A DNA stretch of 55,607 nt from Verrucomicrobiaceae bacterium (GTDB taxonomy: Bacteria; Verrucomicrobiota; Verrucomicrobiia; Verrucomicrobiales; Verrucomicrobiaceae). Below are positions 9,166-19,800 of this stretch, piece after piece (positions within the stretch are counted from its first letter, which is position 1; each line of letters starts with the position of its first letter). Made by a program: the position numbers and the translations under genes. Below the pieces are notes generated by a model. That model was not told where the DNA came from, ran no database searches, and saw only the letters and a program-made list of their open reading frames with translations. Where the stretch lies: NCBI GenBank assembly GCA_027483245.1, contig JAIXVB010000265.1, positions 1 through 55,607 of the forward strand, written 5' to 3'.

Positions 9166-9530
9166 AGTGCAGACACGCTCCTTCCGCTTTTTGGACTTGT
9201 GATGCCTCCTTGTTTGTTATGCAGCACGATCTGGGTGACAAAATCCGGCCCGATGAGAGGGTTGTGCAGGTTGACCTGGACTCGCATGCCTGTCTTAAGA
9301 TGTGCAGGCAGGGCTTCTGGCTCGTCGTGCCAGAACTTGGCCCACTCCGAGTAAACGAAACGGCGGACAGGGCCGCCATCCTGGGCGAAAACGATCCAGC
9401 GGGAGGCATGATCGACGCTATGGACAACGCCGGTCATCGTGCTGCCTCGCGGGTGTCTGGCTTCGGCGGTCGAAGGAAGCCAGAAGCCCAAGAGGATGGC
9501 GGCAGTGAAAAAGAGAATCGAGTGTTTCAT
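9162..9530 (-). CDS. Hypothetical secreted protein
   Basis: MKHSILFFTAAILLGFWLPSTAEARHPRGSTMTGVVHSVDHASRWIVFAQDGG...; signal peptide and overlap 9162-9165. Confidence 0.65.
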   Translation of the reverse strand: MKHSILFFTAAILLGFWLPSTAEARHPRGSTMTGVVHSVDHASRWIVFAQDGGPVRRFVYSEWAKFWHDEPEALPAHLKTGMRVQVNLHNPLIGPDFVTQIVLHNKQGGITSPKSGRSVSAL

Positions 9531-9603
9531 GACTGTGTGTGCCCGCAGCCAGCAGCGCCGCCCTCACGGTGGGACGGCGCTGTGGCATGACGCAGGCGAG
9601 AGG

Positions 9604-10074
9604 TTACTTTTTCTCCTCTTCACCGTGCGCACAGGTGCAGGCGTATTCCTTGTTCTTGCAGGTAGGGCAGTCGTTGAGGTTCAGATTGAACTTCTCGGTC
9701 ACTGCCTTGGCACCTTCCTTCTCGCGGATCTGCACCACGGTGGGGAGGTCGTTGCCTTCGGGAACTGCCTTGTCTGAGACGAGCTTGTCGCCGTCTTTGG
9801 TGAAGCTCAGCTTCGTGGGAGCAGACCGGTCTCCAAGAGTGACGCTAATGACTTGCGCTCCAGGCGCGACGACTTTCATGTCGTCGTCGATGAATCGGAT
9901 TTCGACCTTCTTGTCCTTGTTCACAAAGAACTCGACGTGGGGCTCGACTTCAGTGATGAGTTTGCCACCGGTAGGTCCGGCTTTGGCTTCATGCTCGTGA
10001 TCGTGTTTGTCAGCGGCGGTCGCCGAGAAGGCCAGAGCGAGGGTCAGAAGGGTGGTGGTAAGCAGTTTTTTCAT
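9604..10074 (-). CDS. Secreted protein with C-terminal CxxC...EYACTC motif, downstream of RND module
   Basis: MKKLLTTTLLTLALAFSATAADKHDHEHEAKAGPTGGKLI...CPTCKNKEYACTCAHGEEEKK; similar to the protein at 16464..16898. Confidence 0.75.
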   Translation of the reverse strand: MKKLLTTTLLTLALAFSATAADKHDHEHEAKAGPTGGKLITEVEPHVEFFVNKDKKVEIRFIDDDMKVVAPGAQVISVTLGDRSAPTKLSFTKDGDKLVSDKAVPEGNDLPTVVQIREKEGAKAVTEKFNLNLNDCPTCKNKEYACTCAHGEEEKK

Positions 10075-10156
10075 GATGTGGTTCGTTTGGTTTGGTTCGT
10101 TTGGTTTTGCCTTGGCGGCGGAAGCCTGAGCCTCCGTCGATTCGGAAAGGGGTGGG

Positions 10157-13100
10157 TCAATGAGACGCAGGCGCATCGTTCTCGATGGCACTGGCGGCCG
10201 CCTTGCGCCCAAAGGTATAGAACACGGTGGGCGTGACGCCGAGGCCAAGCAGGGTGCTGGTGATGAGGCCGCCAACGATAACGACGGCCACAGGATGGAG
10301 GATCTCCTTGCCTGGCTGATCGGCAGCGAGCACGAGCGGGATCAACCCGATACCAGCGGCCAGCGCGGTCATCAGCACCGGCACCAGACGCTCCTTGGTG
10401 CCGCGAATGACCATCTTCCGGGTGAAGCCCTCGCCTTCGTGCTGCATGAGATGCAGGTAATGGCTGATAAGCATGATGCTGTTACGGGCGGCGACACCGG
10501 CGACGGCGATGAAACCAACCAGCGTGGCGATGCTGATGTTGTTCAGCTTGAAGTATGTGAAGACGAGCCCGCCGACCATGGCTAGCGGAATGTCGCACAG
10601 CACCTGGATGGCGAAGAATGGTGTGCGGAAGTAGCCGTAGAGAAGGAAGGCAATCACGGCAAGCACCACGAGGGTAAAGGTGGCAATGCGCTGCGTGGCC
10701 TCCTGCTGCGCCTGGAACTCACCCTCGAAAGTGATGAAGTAGCCTTCAGGGAGCTTGACCTTTTCGGTGACTTCATCCCGCATTTTGACGACGAGGTTCG
10801 ACACGTCCTGCACGGTGGGCTTGATAGCCAAGGCGAAGCGGCGCTGGCTGTTTTCGCGGAAGATGACGTTCGGCCCTTTGGCCTCACGCACATCGGCGAC
10901 AAGTGAAAGCGGGATACGCTGGCCGCCAGCCTCAATAGGGAGTTCGGCGATCTTATCGGGTGAGTCACGCCATTCAACAGGCAGCCGCAGGACGAGATTC
11001 ACTGCACGTTGTCCCTCGCGCAGTTCGGCCACATCTTTACCACCTATGAGAGCGGAAAGCTGGTCGTTTAACTTGCCTGGGGCGATGCCGTAGGCTTTGG
11101 CGCGGTCACGGTCAGCCTCGATGCGAAGCTGCGGGATGGAGGAAGTCTGGTCGAGTTTGCAGTCTTCGAATCCTGGGATGGTTTTCGCAATACTCTGAAT
11201 CTCGATGCCAATCTGGCGGAGCTTTTCGAGATCTGGGCCAAAAACTTTCACCGCCACGGGTGCAGAAACACCACTCATCATGTGGCCGATGCGGTCAGCT
11301 AGAGGGCCGCTGACAACCGCGAAAACACCCGGCACTGTTTTGAGTTTTTTGGTGATGTCTTCGATGATCTCTTTGCGACCGCGACCTCCGGCGGAATGGC
11401 CTTCGCCGTCACCCTCTTCTTTGCGAAAGTCCACGTCAAACTCGGCGGTGGAGACGGGTACAACGTGATCCCCACGCTCGGCGCGTCCCAGACGGCGGCC
11501 TACTTTGGAGACACCTTCGACTGAGAGAATCTGCTGCTCCAGCACGTCGGAGATTTTGTTCATCTCCTCCAGTGAGGTGCCGGGAGCCGCCGTAGCCGCC
11601 ACAAGCGCTGTTTCCTCCTGGAACTTGGGCAGGAAGTCCTTGTTCATCCGGGGGTAAAGCGAAAACGCGGCAATGACGATGACTAGCACGATGCCAAGCA
11701 TGAGGAACGGCTGGCTGAGGCCGAATCGCAGCAGCGTGTTCTCTAGCAGCCATTTCATACCGCGAGTAAGGAAGCCGTCCTTGTGCTCATGGCCTACCTT
11801 GGGATTTAGCAGAATAGAGCACAGCACCGGGATCGCCGTGAGTGAGACGACGAAGGAAGCCATCATCGAGATAATAGTGGCGATGGCGATGGGGGCAAAA
11901 AGCTTACCTTCCACTCCCGTCAAACCCAGCAGCGGCAGGAACACCAGAATGATGAGCACCGTGGCATAGAGGATGGAATTACGCACTTCGCCAGAAGCCT
12001 TGGCAATAACTTGCAATCTGGGGTGTGGATGCGGCAGAGCCGCGTTCTCCCGCAATCGGCGGAAGACGTTCTCTACATCTACAATAGCATCGTCCACAAC
12101 CATACCAATGGCGACGGCGAGTCCACCAAGAGTCATGCTGTTCACACTGATGCCGAACCATTTGAAGACCAGCATGGTAATGCCAAACGAAAGCGGCATG
12201 GCCATCAGCGTGATGAAGGTGGTGCGGAAGTTCAGCAGGAACAGGAACAGCACGATGGTCACCATGATGGCTCCGTCACGAATGGCCTCGGTGAGATTTC
12301 CGATTGCATTGTCGATGAAGTCTTTTTGCTGGAACAGCAGCGTGGTTTCGATGCCTGGAGGAAAGGTGGAGTTCAATTCATCCAATGCCACTTTGATTTG
12401 TTCCGTAAGTGCCCGTGTATCAAAGCCAGGTGACTTGGTTATAGACATGATGACGCCGTAGGTGGCAGACTTCTCCGGGTACTGGCTCACGGTGGCATCA
12501 CCACGCATCGGCTCCACACTCCAGATAACGTTTGCCACATCCCCGATGGATATAGGGCGATCATTGACCTTTTTGATGACTGTGCGGGCGATGTCGTCCA
12601 GTTCAACCGTCATCGCCAAGTTGCGCACCATGATTTCCGTGGGGCCTGTATTAATGAAGCCGCCCGTCGTGGTGTTGGCCGCCTCCGTGGCCGCCTGCTC
12701 CAATTCATCAAAGCCGATGCCATTAGCCTGCATTTTGAAGGGGTCAGGCTGGATTTCGATTCGCTTCACACCGCCGCCCATATTTAGGATTTCGGCAATG
12801 CCCGAGATGCTTTGCAAGCGGCGCTTGATCGTCCAGTCAGCTAGGGAACGCACTTCACGAGGCGGCAGGTAGCCGGGTTCACCTTCCTTGATGGTAGAGC
12901 GCACGCCGACGAGAAGAATCTCACCCATGAGTGAGGCCACCGGCGTCATGAAAGGCTGCACGCCTTCTGGTAATTGCTCACGCACACCTTGAAGGCGCTC
13001 CTGGACGAACATTCGTGCTTTATAAATGTCCGTGTCCCACCCGAATTCCGCGTAGACGAGCGATAGCGCCACGTCAGAATTGGAACGCAGTCGAGTCAGA

Positions 13101-13333
13101 CCAGCTACGCCCATGAGGGCGCTTTCAATGGGCTGTGTGACGCGTGTTTCCACTTCTTCTGGTGCCAGGCCGGAGGCCTCAGTCAGGATGATGACCGTTG
13201 GCTTGGTGAGGTCAGGCAGCACCTCCACAGGCAGCTCCGTGGCCGTCTTCAAGCCCATCACCATGAGGATGAGCGAGACGCCAATGATGAGCGCCCTGCT
13301 GGCGAGCGCCCAATGAATCATTTTGTTCAGCAT
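10157..13333 (-). CDS. HME-RND efflux pump inner-membrane subunit (CusA/CzcA family)
   Basis: MLNKMIHWALASRALIIGVSLILMVMGLKTATELPVEVLPDLTKPTVIILTEASGLAPEEVETRVTQPIE... RND signature over >1000 aa. Confidence 0.95.
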   Translation of the reverse strand: MLNKMIHWALASRALIIGVSLILMVMGLKTATELPVEVLPDLTKPTVIILTEASGLAPEEVETRVTQPIESALMGVAGLTRLRSNSDVALSLVYAEFGWDTDIYKARMFVQERLQGVREQLPEGVQPFMTPVASLMGEILLVGVRSTIKEGEPGYLPPREVRSLADWTIKRRLQSISGIAEILNMGGGVKRIEIQPDPFKMQANGIGFDELEQAATEAANTTTGGFINTGPTEIMVRNLAMTVELDDIARTVIKKVNDRPISIGDVANVIWSVEPMRGDATVSQYPEKSATYGVIMSITKSPGFDTRALTEQIKVALDELNSTFPPGIETTLLFQQKDFIDNAIGNLTEAIRDGAIMVTIVLFLFLLNFRTTFITLMAMPLSFGITMLVFKWFGISVNSMTLGGLAVAIGMVVDDAIVDVENVFRRLRENAALPHPHPRLQVIAKASGEVRNSILYATVLIILVFLPLLGLTGVEGKLFAPIAIATIISMMASFVVSLTAIPVLCSILLNPKVGHEHKDGFLTRGMKWLLENTLLRFGLSQPFLMLGIVLVIVIAAFSLYPRMNKDFLPKFQEETALVAATAAPGTSLEEMNKISDVLEQQILSVEGVSKVGRRLGRAERGDHVVPVSTAEFDVDFRKEEGDGEGHSAGGRGRKEIIEDITKKLKTVPGVFAVVSGPLADRIGHMMSGVSAPVAVKVFGPDLEKLRQIGIEIQSIAKTIPGFEDCKLDQTSSIPQLRIEADRDRAKAYGIAPGKLNDQLSALIGGKDVAELREGQRAVNLVLRLPVEWRDSPDKIAELPIEAGGQRIPLSLVADVREAKGPNVIFRENSQRRFALAIKPTVQDVSNLVVKMRDEVTEKVKLPEGYFITFEGEFQAQQEATQRIATFTLVVLAVIAFLLYGYFRTPFFAIQVLCDIPLAMVGGLVFTYFKLNNISIATLVGFIAVAGVAARNSIMLISHYLHLMQHEGEGFTRKMVIRGTKERLVPVLMTALAAGIGLIPLVLAADQPGKEILHPVAVVIVGGLITSTLLGLGVTPTVFYTFGRKAAASAIENDAPASH

Positions 13334-13334
13334 A

Positions 13335-14510
13335 CTAGTGCGCCTCCTTCTTGGTGGGGGTGGGGGCCTGGGTGTCGCTCTCGTCATCCACGCGGCTTTT
13401 CTTGGTGAAAATGGAAAGCAGCAGCAGGACAAATAGAACGCCCGTGGCATACATCCACATAGAGCTGGCTCCGCCAGATTCTTCATGTCCATGACCGTCG
13501 CCTCCTCCTTGCTTGGCGGCCAACTCGGCTTTTTTCTCGGGGGTTAACTCACCGCCATCGGCGGCGTGTTCATGACCGTGCGCTGCATCCAATGCTTCTT
13601 TCAGCGAGACGCTGCTGGCTCCGGCAAAAGAGAGTGAATATGCACCGCGAGTGACCACTTCATCTGCTGGTAGCAGCCCGTTGGTAACTTCGACAAAACG
13701 GTCATTGATCTCACCCACGGTGACAGGCGTTTTCACAAAGGCGTTCGCGAGGTCAAAATCCTTCACATAGACGAAGCGGTTACCTCCCTCGCCTTGCAAA
13801 GCGGCTCGCGGTACACTGACGACGTTGCCACGCTTGCTCATAACGATGCTGAATTCCGCCCTCATGTCCGAGCGAAGTTGCCCGCCATTGTTCGGAAGAC
13901 GGAAGATGGCGTCGATTGTGCCACTCTCCTTGTCCGCACTGGTACCGAAGCGCAGCAACTCGCCATCAAATTTCTCATTCGGCAGTGCAGCGACCTTGAT
14001 ATGCGCTACGGTTCCTGGCGTCATGCGCCCGGCTTGATGCTCCGGCACACGAGCGACGGCATAGACCTCGCTGAGGTCGGTGATCTCCAGCATCGCTTTC
14101 TCGGGGTCAATGGGATCGCCCAAGCGTGCATCCACATGGGTGACAAGGCCCGCCAGCGGTGCAACAAGAGAAATAACTGGTGGTGGATCGCCTGGCTGGC
14201 GGCTTTCCACCTTCGCAACTTCGTCGCCCAACTTCACTGTTTCCCCAGGCGATACCTTCAGCTCAACAATGCGCCCTGGAATGCGGCTACTGACAGCCGC
14301 GACTTTACTGGGAATGGCTTCGATGCGGCCTAACGAAAAAATGGTGGCCTCGAAGTCCGTTTCTTCGACCTCGACGGTTTCGATGCGGAGGTTCTTCACT
14401 CCAGTCTCGTCGAGCACGACGGTGTTTGCAGCACGTTTAGCATCACCTTCGGCATGGACCACACCAGACATGGCGAGGCAGAGGATCAAAGAGGCAAGGG
14501 ATCGTTTCAT
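13335..14510 (-). CDS. RND periplasmic adaptor (CusB/CzcB-like) with C-terminal His-rich segment and TM helix
   Basis: Adaptor barrel/lipoyl pattern (GRIVELKVSPGETVKLGDEVAKVES...VSLVAPLAGLVTHVDARLGDPID); C-terminus GGGDGHGHEESGGASSMWMYATGVLFVLLLLSIFTKK. Confidence 0.9.
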   Translation of the reverse strand: MKRSLASLILCLAMSGVVHAEGDAKRAANTVVLDETGVKNLRIETVEVEETDFEATIFSLGRIEAIPSKVAAVSSRIPGRIVELKVSPGETVKLGDEVAKVESRQPGDPPPVISLVAPLAGLVTHVDARLGDPIDPEKAMLEITDLSEVYAVARVPEHQAGRMTPGTVAHIKVAALPNEKFDGELLRFGTSADKESGTIDAIFRLPNNGGQLRSDMRAEFSIVMSKRGNVVSVPRAALQGEGGNRFVYVKDFDLANAFVKTPVTVGEINDRFVEVTNGLLPADEVVTRGAYSLSFAGASSVSLKEALDAAHGHEHAADGGELTPEKKAELAAKQGGGDGHGHEESGGASSMWMYATGVLFVLLLLSIFTKKSRVDDESDTQAPTPTKKEAH

Positions 14511-14549
14511 ATTGGGAATCAGATGGGGAATCAGATGGGGAGGGTGAAA

Positions 14550-15800
14550 TTAGCGTTTTGTAGAAGTGACTGGCACTGCGGGCGCGTGCTTGCCGATGGC
14601 CGTCTCGTAGCGGATGCGGGCGAGGTGAAAGTCACGCACGGCATCCAGAGCTGCGGCTTCCAGTTGCAGGCGCTGCTCGCGGGCTCGGAGAATTGTGAGC
14701 AAGTCGGTCTGGCCGCTCTCGTAGGCTTTTTCGAGCTTTCCAGTCTGCTCGATCACGAGCGGAAGTAGCTTGTCGCGGGTTTCGTGTGCGAGATCATAGC
14801 TGGTCTGCATGTCTTTCCGGGCATTCTCCACATCACTACGGATTTGCTTGGCAAGCGCCGCTTGCTCTAGGCGCACACGCTCCGCAGTGGCGGTTTTCTC
14901 GGCCACTTGCCCCTCGTTCTTGTTCCAAAACGGTAACGGAAGCGAGATGCGGAAACCAATCACACCATTGGTCCGTCGATCATCTCCAGATGCATTTTGA
15001 TATTCTGGCCCGGCGAAGATGCCAGCGCTCACGTCCTGCCACTTGTTGGCTTTGGCAAGACCGATGTCGGTTTGAGAAGCGATGAGCTTGGCTTCAGCGA
15101 GCTGATAATCTGCACGCATTATCCAATTTGCACCTTTGCCGGGCACGCCCATTTCAGGGAGGGTGCCGGAGATCGACAGAGCCTCATCTGGGTCAAGGTC
15201 TAGCATAGGCTTGAGAGTGCCCAACAGGCTGCGGCTCTCGCCTTCCAGCTTGCGGGCTTCCACAATGAGGCGTTGTGCGTCCACTTGAGACTGTGCGGCA
15301 TCCAGCGCCGAGAGTTCACCTGCCTTTGCGCGTCCGGCAACGAACGCTGAGAGTTTTGTCGCCAACGCTGTCTGCTGCTGGCGCAACCCCCGCTGCTGCT
15401 CAATGGCGAGAATCTGCACTGCCAAAGTTTGCGCATCAGAAATCAAACTCCGTTCGGCATCTTTTACCTCCAGCTCAGCTGCGGTAACGAGCTGTCCGGT
15501 GAGCTGCTTCTCCAACCGCAAGCGCCTGGTGATTGGAAACGACTGATCGAGCGATAGGGTGACCTCGCCTGGCGAAAGGAATGTTTCATTGCGTGAATCT
15601 AAGCCCACTGAGGGATTTGAGAGCCGCCCGGCACCGAGCTGGCGAGCACGAGCCTCCTCTACAGCCATGCGAGCGGCCTTGAGAGTAGGGTGCGAGGCGC
15701 GGACCCGTGATCCTATGTCCGAAAGGGTGAGTGTAACGGCAGATGCCGACGAGGCGGCTGCACACAGCAGCGGTAGAAGCAAAAAGGAATAGCGAAGCAT
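14550..15800 (-). CDS. TolC/CzcC-family outer-membrane efflux protein
   Basis: Signal peptide MLRYSFLLLPLLCAAASSASA; OEP repeats; operonic with adaptor and pump. Confidence 0.9.
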   Translation of the reverse strand: MLRYSFLLLPLLCAAASSASAVTLTLSDIGSRVRASHPTLKAARMAVEEARARQLGAGRLSNPSVGLDSRNETFLSPGEVTLSLDQSFPITRRLRLEKQLTGQLVTAAELEVKDAERSLISDAQTLAVQILAIEQQRGLRQQQTALATKLSAFVAGRAKAGELSALDAAQSQVDAQRLIVEARKLEGESRSLLGTLKPMLDLDPDEALSISGTLPEMGVPGKGANWIMRADYQLAEAKLIASQTDIGLAKANKWQDVSAGIFAGPEYQNASGDDRRTNGVIGFRISLPLPFWNKNEGQVAEKTATAERVRLEQAALAKQIRSDVENARKDMQTSYDLAHETRDKLLPLVIEQTGKLEKAYESGQTDLLTILRAREQRLQLEAAALDAVRDFHLARIRYETAIGKHAPAVPVTSTKR

Positions 15801-15914
15801 GAGAAAGACAGTGGTTTGTGGTTTGCAGGCGTGGACATGCCATGCCAGGAGCAGTGAGAAGATCCCCAGTGCGCATCAGCCGTCAGTCGTGGACGGCAGC
15901 GCAGGCTTCTTACC

Positions 15915-16361
15915 TCAAACCAAAATCACCATACAACGTGCCACCTGCAACGATGCAGGCGGACTCTCCCCGGCTGTGTCCAGGGGTATCTTCATCCATT
16001 CATTCTCATCGAGCGCTTGAATCAGCACCCAGTCATGAACCCAGGTCTCAATGACCAATACCCCAACAAAAGCAGGAATCGAAACTGCCGTCAGGCTTGA
16101 GGGGGCAGCCTGCATGTCTACATCTAGAGGCGCGTGGTGATCTTTCTCGCCCTGATTTTCACAGTTGTTCGTGGAGGTTTCTTCGCAAGGAACTTCATGC
16201 GACTGATCATCCACCACCACTTGATGGCAGTGCTCAACTTCTGTCTCCACAAGAGCACTGCCATGGTCGCAGGCATAGCCACGCTGGACACCAAACACCT
16301 GCGCACACGCTACGACCAAGACGGTCAGCATGAGGAGAATGTGTTTGCGAGAACGTGACAT
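15915..16361 (-). CDS. Small secreted Cys/His-rich protein upstream of RND module
   Basis: MSRSRKHILLMLTVLVVACAQVFGVQRGYACDHGSALVETEVEHCHQVVVDDQSHEVPCEETSTNNCENQGEKDHHAP... Confidence 0.65.
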   Translation of the reverse strand: MSRSRKHILLMLTVLVVACAQVFGVQRGYACDHGSALVETEVEHCHQVVVDDQSHEVPCEETSTNNCENQGEKDHHAPLDVDMQAAPSSLTAVSIPAFVGVLVIETWVHDWVLIQALDENEWMKIPLDTAGESPPASLQVARCMVILV

Positions 16362-16410
16362 GTTAATGTGCTAAGATGCTCTGACGCCCAATATATTCAA
16401 TTTTAATTTT

Positions 16411-16446
16411 TTTAAAAGCCCCTGATTCTGGCATCACGAATCAGGA
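16411..16446 (-). terminator. Intrinsic terminator downstream of 16464..16898
   Basis: CCTGATTC-tggcatcac-GAATCAGG, followed on the minus strand by a T-rich tract (ggcTTTTaaaaaaa). Confidence 0.65.
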
Positions 16447-16463
16447 GCCTCGAAGTTCTTCAA

Positions 16464-16898
16464 TCACTCGTCGCACGTACAAGCATATTCTGCGTTGCTA
16501 CACCCGTTGCAGACATGGGTTTGGAGCTTGATACGAAAGTTCTTCACCTTCGCGTTAGGTGTTGCCTTGGCCTGCAGAACAATTTGGTAGCCTTCGCCAT
16601 CTGGCAGTGGGGTCTTCGAGACCAGCATGTCGCCTTTCTTCTCAAACTCGATCTTCATCTTGCCGCTCGGCGCTTCGGCTGTGGCGGTGACGACTTCGGT
16701 ACTGGCTGGCTGGGATTTCAGCGCGGCGTCATAGACGGCAATGCTGATGGTACGGTTCTTCTCAACCAAGAATTCGGCATGCTTATCGCCGAATTCAAGG
16801 AGAAGTCCTTTGCGGGGACCAGCTTTGACTTTTGCATCAGCAAAGGCTGACGTGGTGGCAAGGGTGGCAATGATGAGGATGTTTAACAGTGTTTTCAT
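16464..16898 (-). CDS. Secreted protein with C-terminal CxxC...EYACTC motif, downstream of RND module
   Basis: MKTLLNILIIATLATTSAFADAKVKAGPRKGLLLEFGDKHAEF...CNGCSNAEYACTCDE; ATGA overlap with the pump gene. Confidence 0.75.
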   Translation of the reverse strand: MKTLLNILIIATLATTSAFADAKVKAGPRKGLLLEFGDKHAEFLVEKNRTISIAVYDAALKSQPASTEVVTATAEAPSGKMKIEFEKKGDMLVSKTPLPDGEGYQIVLQAKATPNAKVKNFRIKLQTHVCNGCSNAEYACTCDE

Positions 16899-19800
16899 GG
16901 TTTGTGTGTTGTGGGTTTGGTTTTTCGTTCAATCCAGTCGTAAAGCACAGGCACGACGAGCAGGGTGAGGAAAGTCGAGGTGAGGATGCCGCCAATGACG
17001 ACGGTGGCGATGGGCCGTTGAACTTCGGCTCCGGCTCCGGTGGCGAGCGCCATGGGCAGGAAGCCGAGACTGGCGACAAGGGCTGTCATAAGCTTGGGCC
17101 GCAGACGGGTGAGAGTTCCTTCGACAACGGCCTCACGCAGTTCCCGACCTTCACTACGCAATTGGTTAATGAAGCTGATGAGCATGATACCATTCAGAAC
17201 GGCGATGCCGCTGAGTGCAATGAATCCCACCGCTGCGCTGATGGTGAAAGGCATTCCTCGGAGGTGCAGGGCGAAGATGCCGCCAGTGACGGCGAGAGGC
17301 ACGCACATAAAGATAAGCGTGGCTTGTCGCAATGAACCGAAGCTCAGGAAGATGAGAACATAGATCAAGGCGAGTGCGAGAGGCACGACAATCAGCAGAC
17401 GTGCTTTGGCCTCTTGCAGGTTCTTAAACTGGCCACCAAACTCGAAATAATAGCCATCGGGGAATGCGACCGTCTCGCGAATGAGGTTTGTGGCCTCTTC
17501 CACAAAACCCTCGGTATCGCGCCCTCGCACGTTGATCAGGATGCTAACACGGCGCTGTGTTTCTTCACGGGCGATCTGAACAGGCTGGGGCACCAGCACG
17601 ATCTTGGCAACCTGGCCGAGCGCCAGCATCCCGCCATCTTCAGTGCGCAAAGCGAGACGTTTCATGCCTTCGAGGTCGGTTCGGCGGTCTTCAGCCAGGC
17701 GGACGACAATGGAGCTGCGGCGGTTACCCTCAATGAAGGTCCCGACCTCTTTTCCGGCGAGTGCGGTTTCGACAAGGCGGTTCAATTCGTCCGCATGGAC
17801 ATTGAACTTGCGCATGGCTTCGCGATCCGGCTGGATCTCAATCATGGGGTTTTTGCCAATGCTGTCGAACTCCGTCTCTCCGCCGCCACGAATGCTGGCA
17901 ATGGCAGTGCGGACTTCGCCGGCGAGACGTTCGAGTTCATCGTAACTGTCTCCAAAGATTTTGCACACAAGGTCGGCTCTGGCTCCTGCCATGATCTCAT
18001 TGAAGCGCATCTGGATAGGCTGGGTAACCAGGATGTTTTGGCCGGGCACCTGATCGAGCAACGCCTTTCGCATGAGTTCACCGAGGCGTTCTTTGCTGAT
18101 GATTGTGCCATTCTCTTTCCGCCACTGGTCACGCGGATTGAGCATGAGGTAGGTATCGGCGACGTTCGGGTTCATCGGGTCCGTCGCGATCTCCGCCGTG
18201 CCGATGCGGGAGAAGATCTCCTTAACTTCTGGGAATTCGCGGCGAATGACAACCTCGCTCTGTTTCTGCAAATCAAGCGAAGAGGAAAGCCCGGCACTGC
18301 TGCTGCGGATGAGCTGAAAGGCGAAGTCGCCCTCATCAAGTTGCGGTATGAATTCCGAACCGAGACGAGAGAACACCCAGAGCGAAGAACCGAACAGGAC
18401 GAACATAGGCAGCACGACAAGCAGGCGGAAGCGAAGGCCAAAGTTCAGCAACGGTGTGTAAAGCCGCTTGGTGAAAGTGACGAGCCAGTTGTCTTTTTCC
18501 TGAATCTTTCCGCCTAACAAATACGAACACAGCACGGGCATCAAAGTCACAGCCAGCACAAGCGAACCACCTAGCGCCAGCATGACAACGAGCGCCATAG
18601 GCTTGAACATCTTTCCTTCAATACCTTGCAGTGCGAGTATGGGCACATAAACGACCGTGATGATCAGCACCCCGAAGAACATGGGATTGGCCACCTCCTT
18701 GGCGGACTTGAGCACTTCTTCAGTGCGCTCGCTGACGGTGAGCCTGCGACCAAGCGCGTGCTGTCGCTCGCCGAGATGGCGGACGATGTTTTCGACCATC
18801 ACCACAGCGCCATCAATGATCAGGCCAAAGTCGATGGCCCCGAGGCTCATCAAATTCCCGCTGATGTGATAGCGCACCATCCCCGTCATGGCGAAGAGCA
18901 TGGAAAGCGGGATGACGAGGGCGACGATGAAAGCAGCGCGAAAGTTTCCAAGCAGAGCAAACAGCACCACAACGACGAGCAAGGCCCCTTCGGTGAGATT
19001 CTTCTCCACCGTGGCAATCGTGCGGCTGACAAGGTTGCTACGATCATAGAGCGTCCTGATGACAACGCCATGCGGCAGCTTGGCCTGGATGTCGGTCAGC
19101 TTGGCCCGCACGGCTTCAGCAACTTGGCGTGAGCTTTCACCTGCAAGCATGATGGCGGCACCCACGAGGGCCTCGTCTCCGTCGTCGGTAGCCGCTCCAG
19201 AACGAAAGGCGCTGCCGATGCTCACCGTGGCTACTTCACTGACCAGGATGGGCTTTACACCACCTGCAAACTTGAGGGGTATGGCGAGGATTTGTTCGAT
19301 GTCGTTCACGCGGCTGACAGCGCGGACAATAAGCTGTTCACCACCGATCTCGACGTAGCCCCCGCCTGCATTGCGGGTGTTTTGCTCGACGATCTCTGCC
19401 AGCATGTCGAGTGAAAGGCCTCGTTCGGCGAGACGGGCGGGATCAGGCTTGATGACGATTTGTTTTTGATAACCGCCGTTGGTGTTGACCTCCGCAACGC
19501 CGGGCGTGCTGCGCAGCAATGGTTTCACCTGATATTCCTGAATTTGTGCGAGTTCCATGAGCTGCGCCTCACGGGTGACGGGTTTGGTTTTCGCCTCGTC
19601 GCTGTAATCAAGGCTATAATAGAAGATTTCTCCCAGCCCAGTGGCAACGGGTGCCAGCTTCGGCGTAAGTCCTGGCGGCAGTTCGTCCAGCACAGCTTGC
19701 AGGCGCTCGGTGACGAGTTGGCGAATGCGGAACAGATCCACATCATCATGGAAAACCATCGTGACTTGTGACAACCCAAACTTTGACAATGAGCGAAGTT

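Noticed and set aside
17414-18517. 367-aa plus-strand ORF
   Set aside because: Antisense to the strongly supported CusA/CzcA gene 16895..20041; a codon-bias shadow ORF with no family signal.
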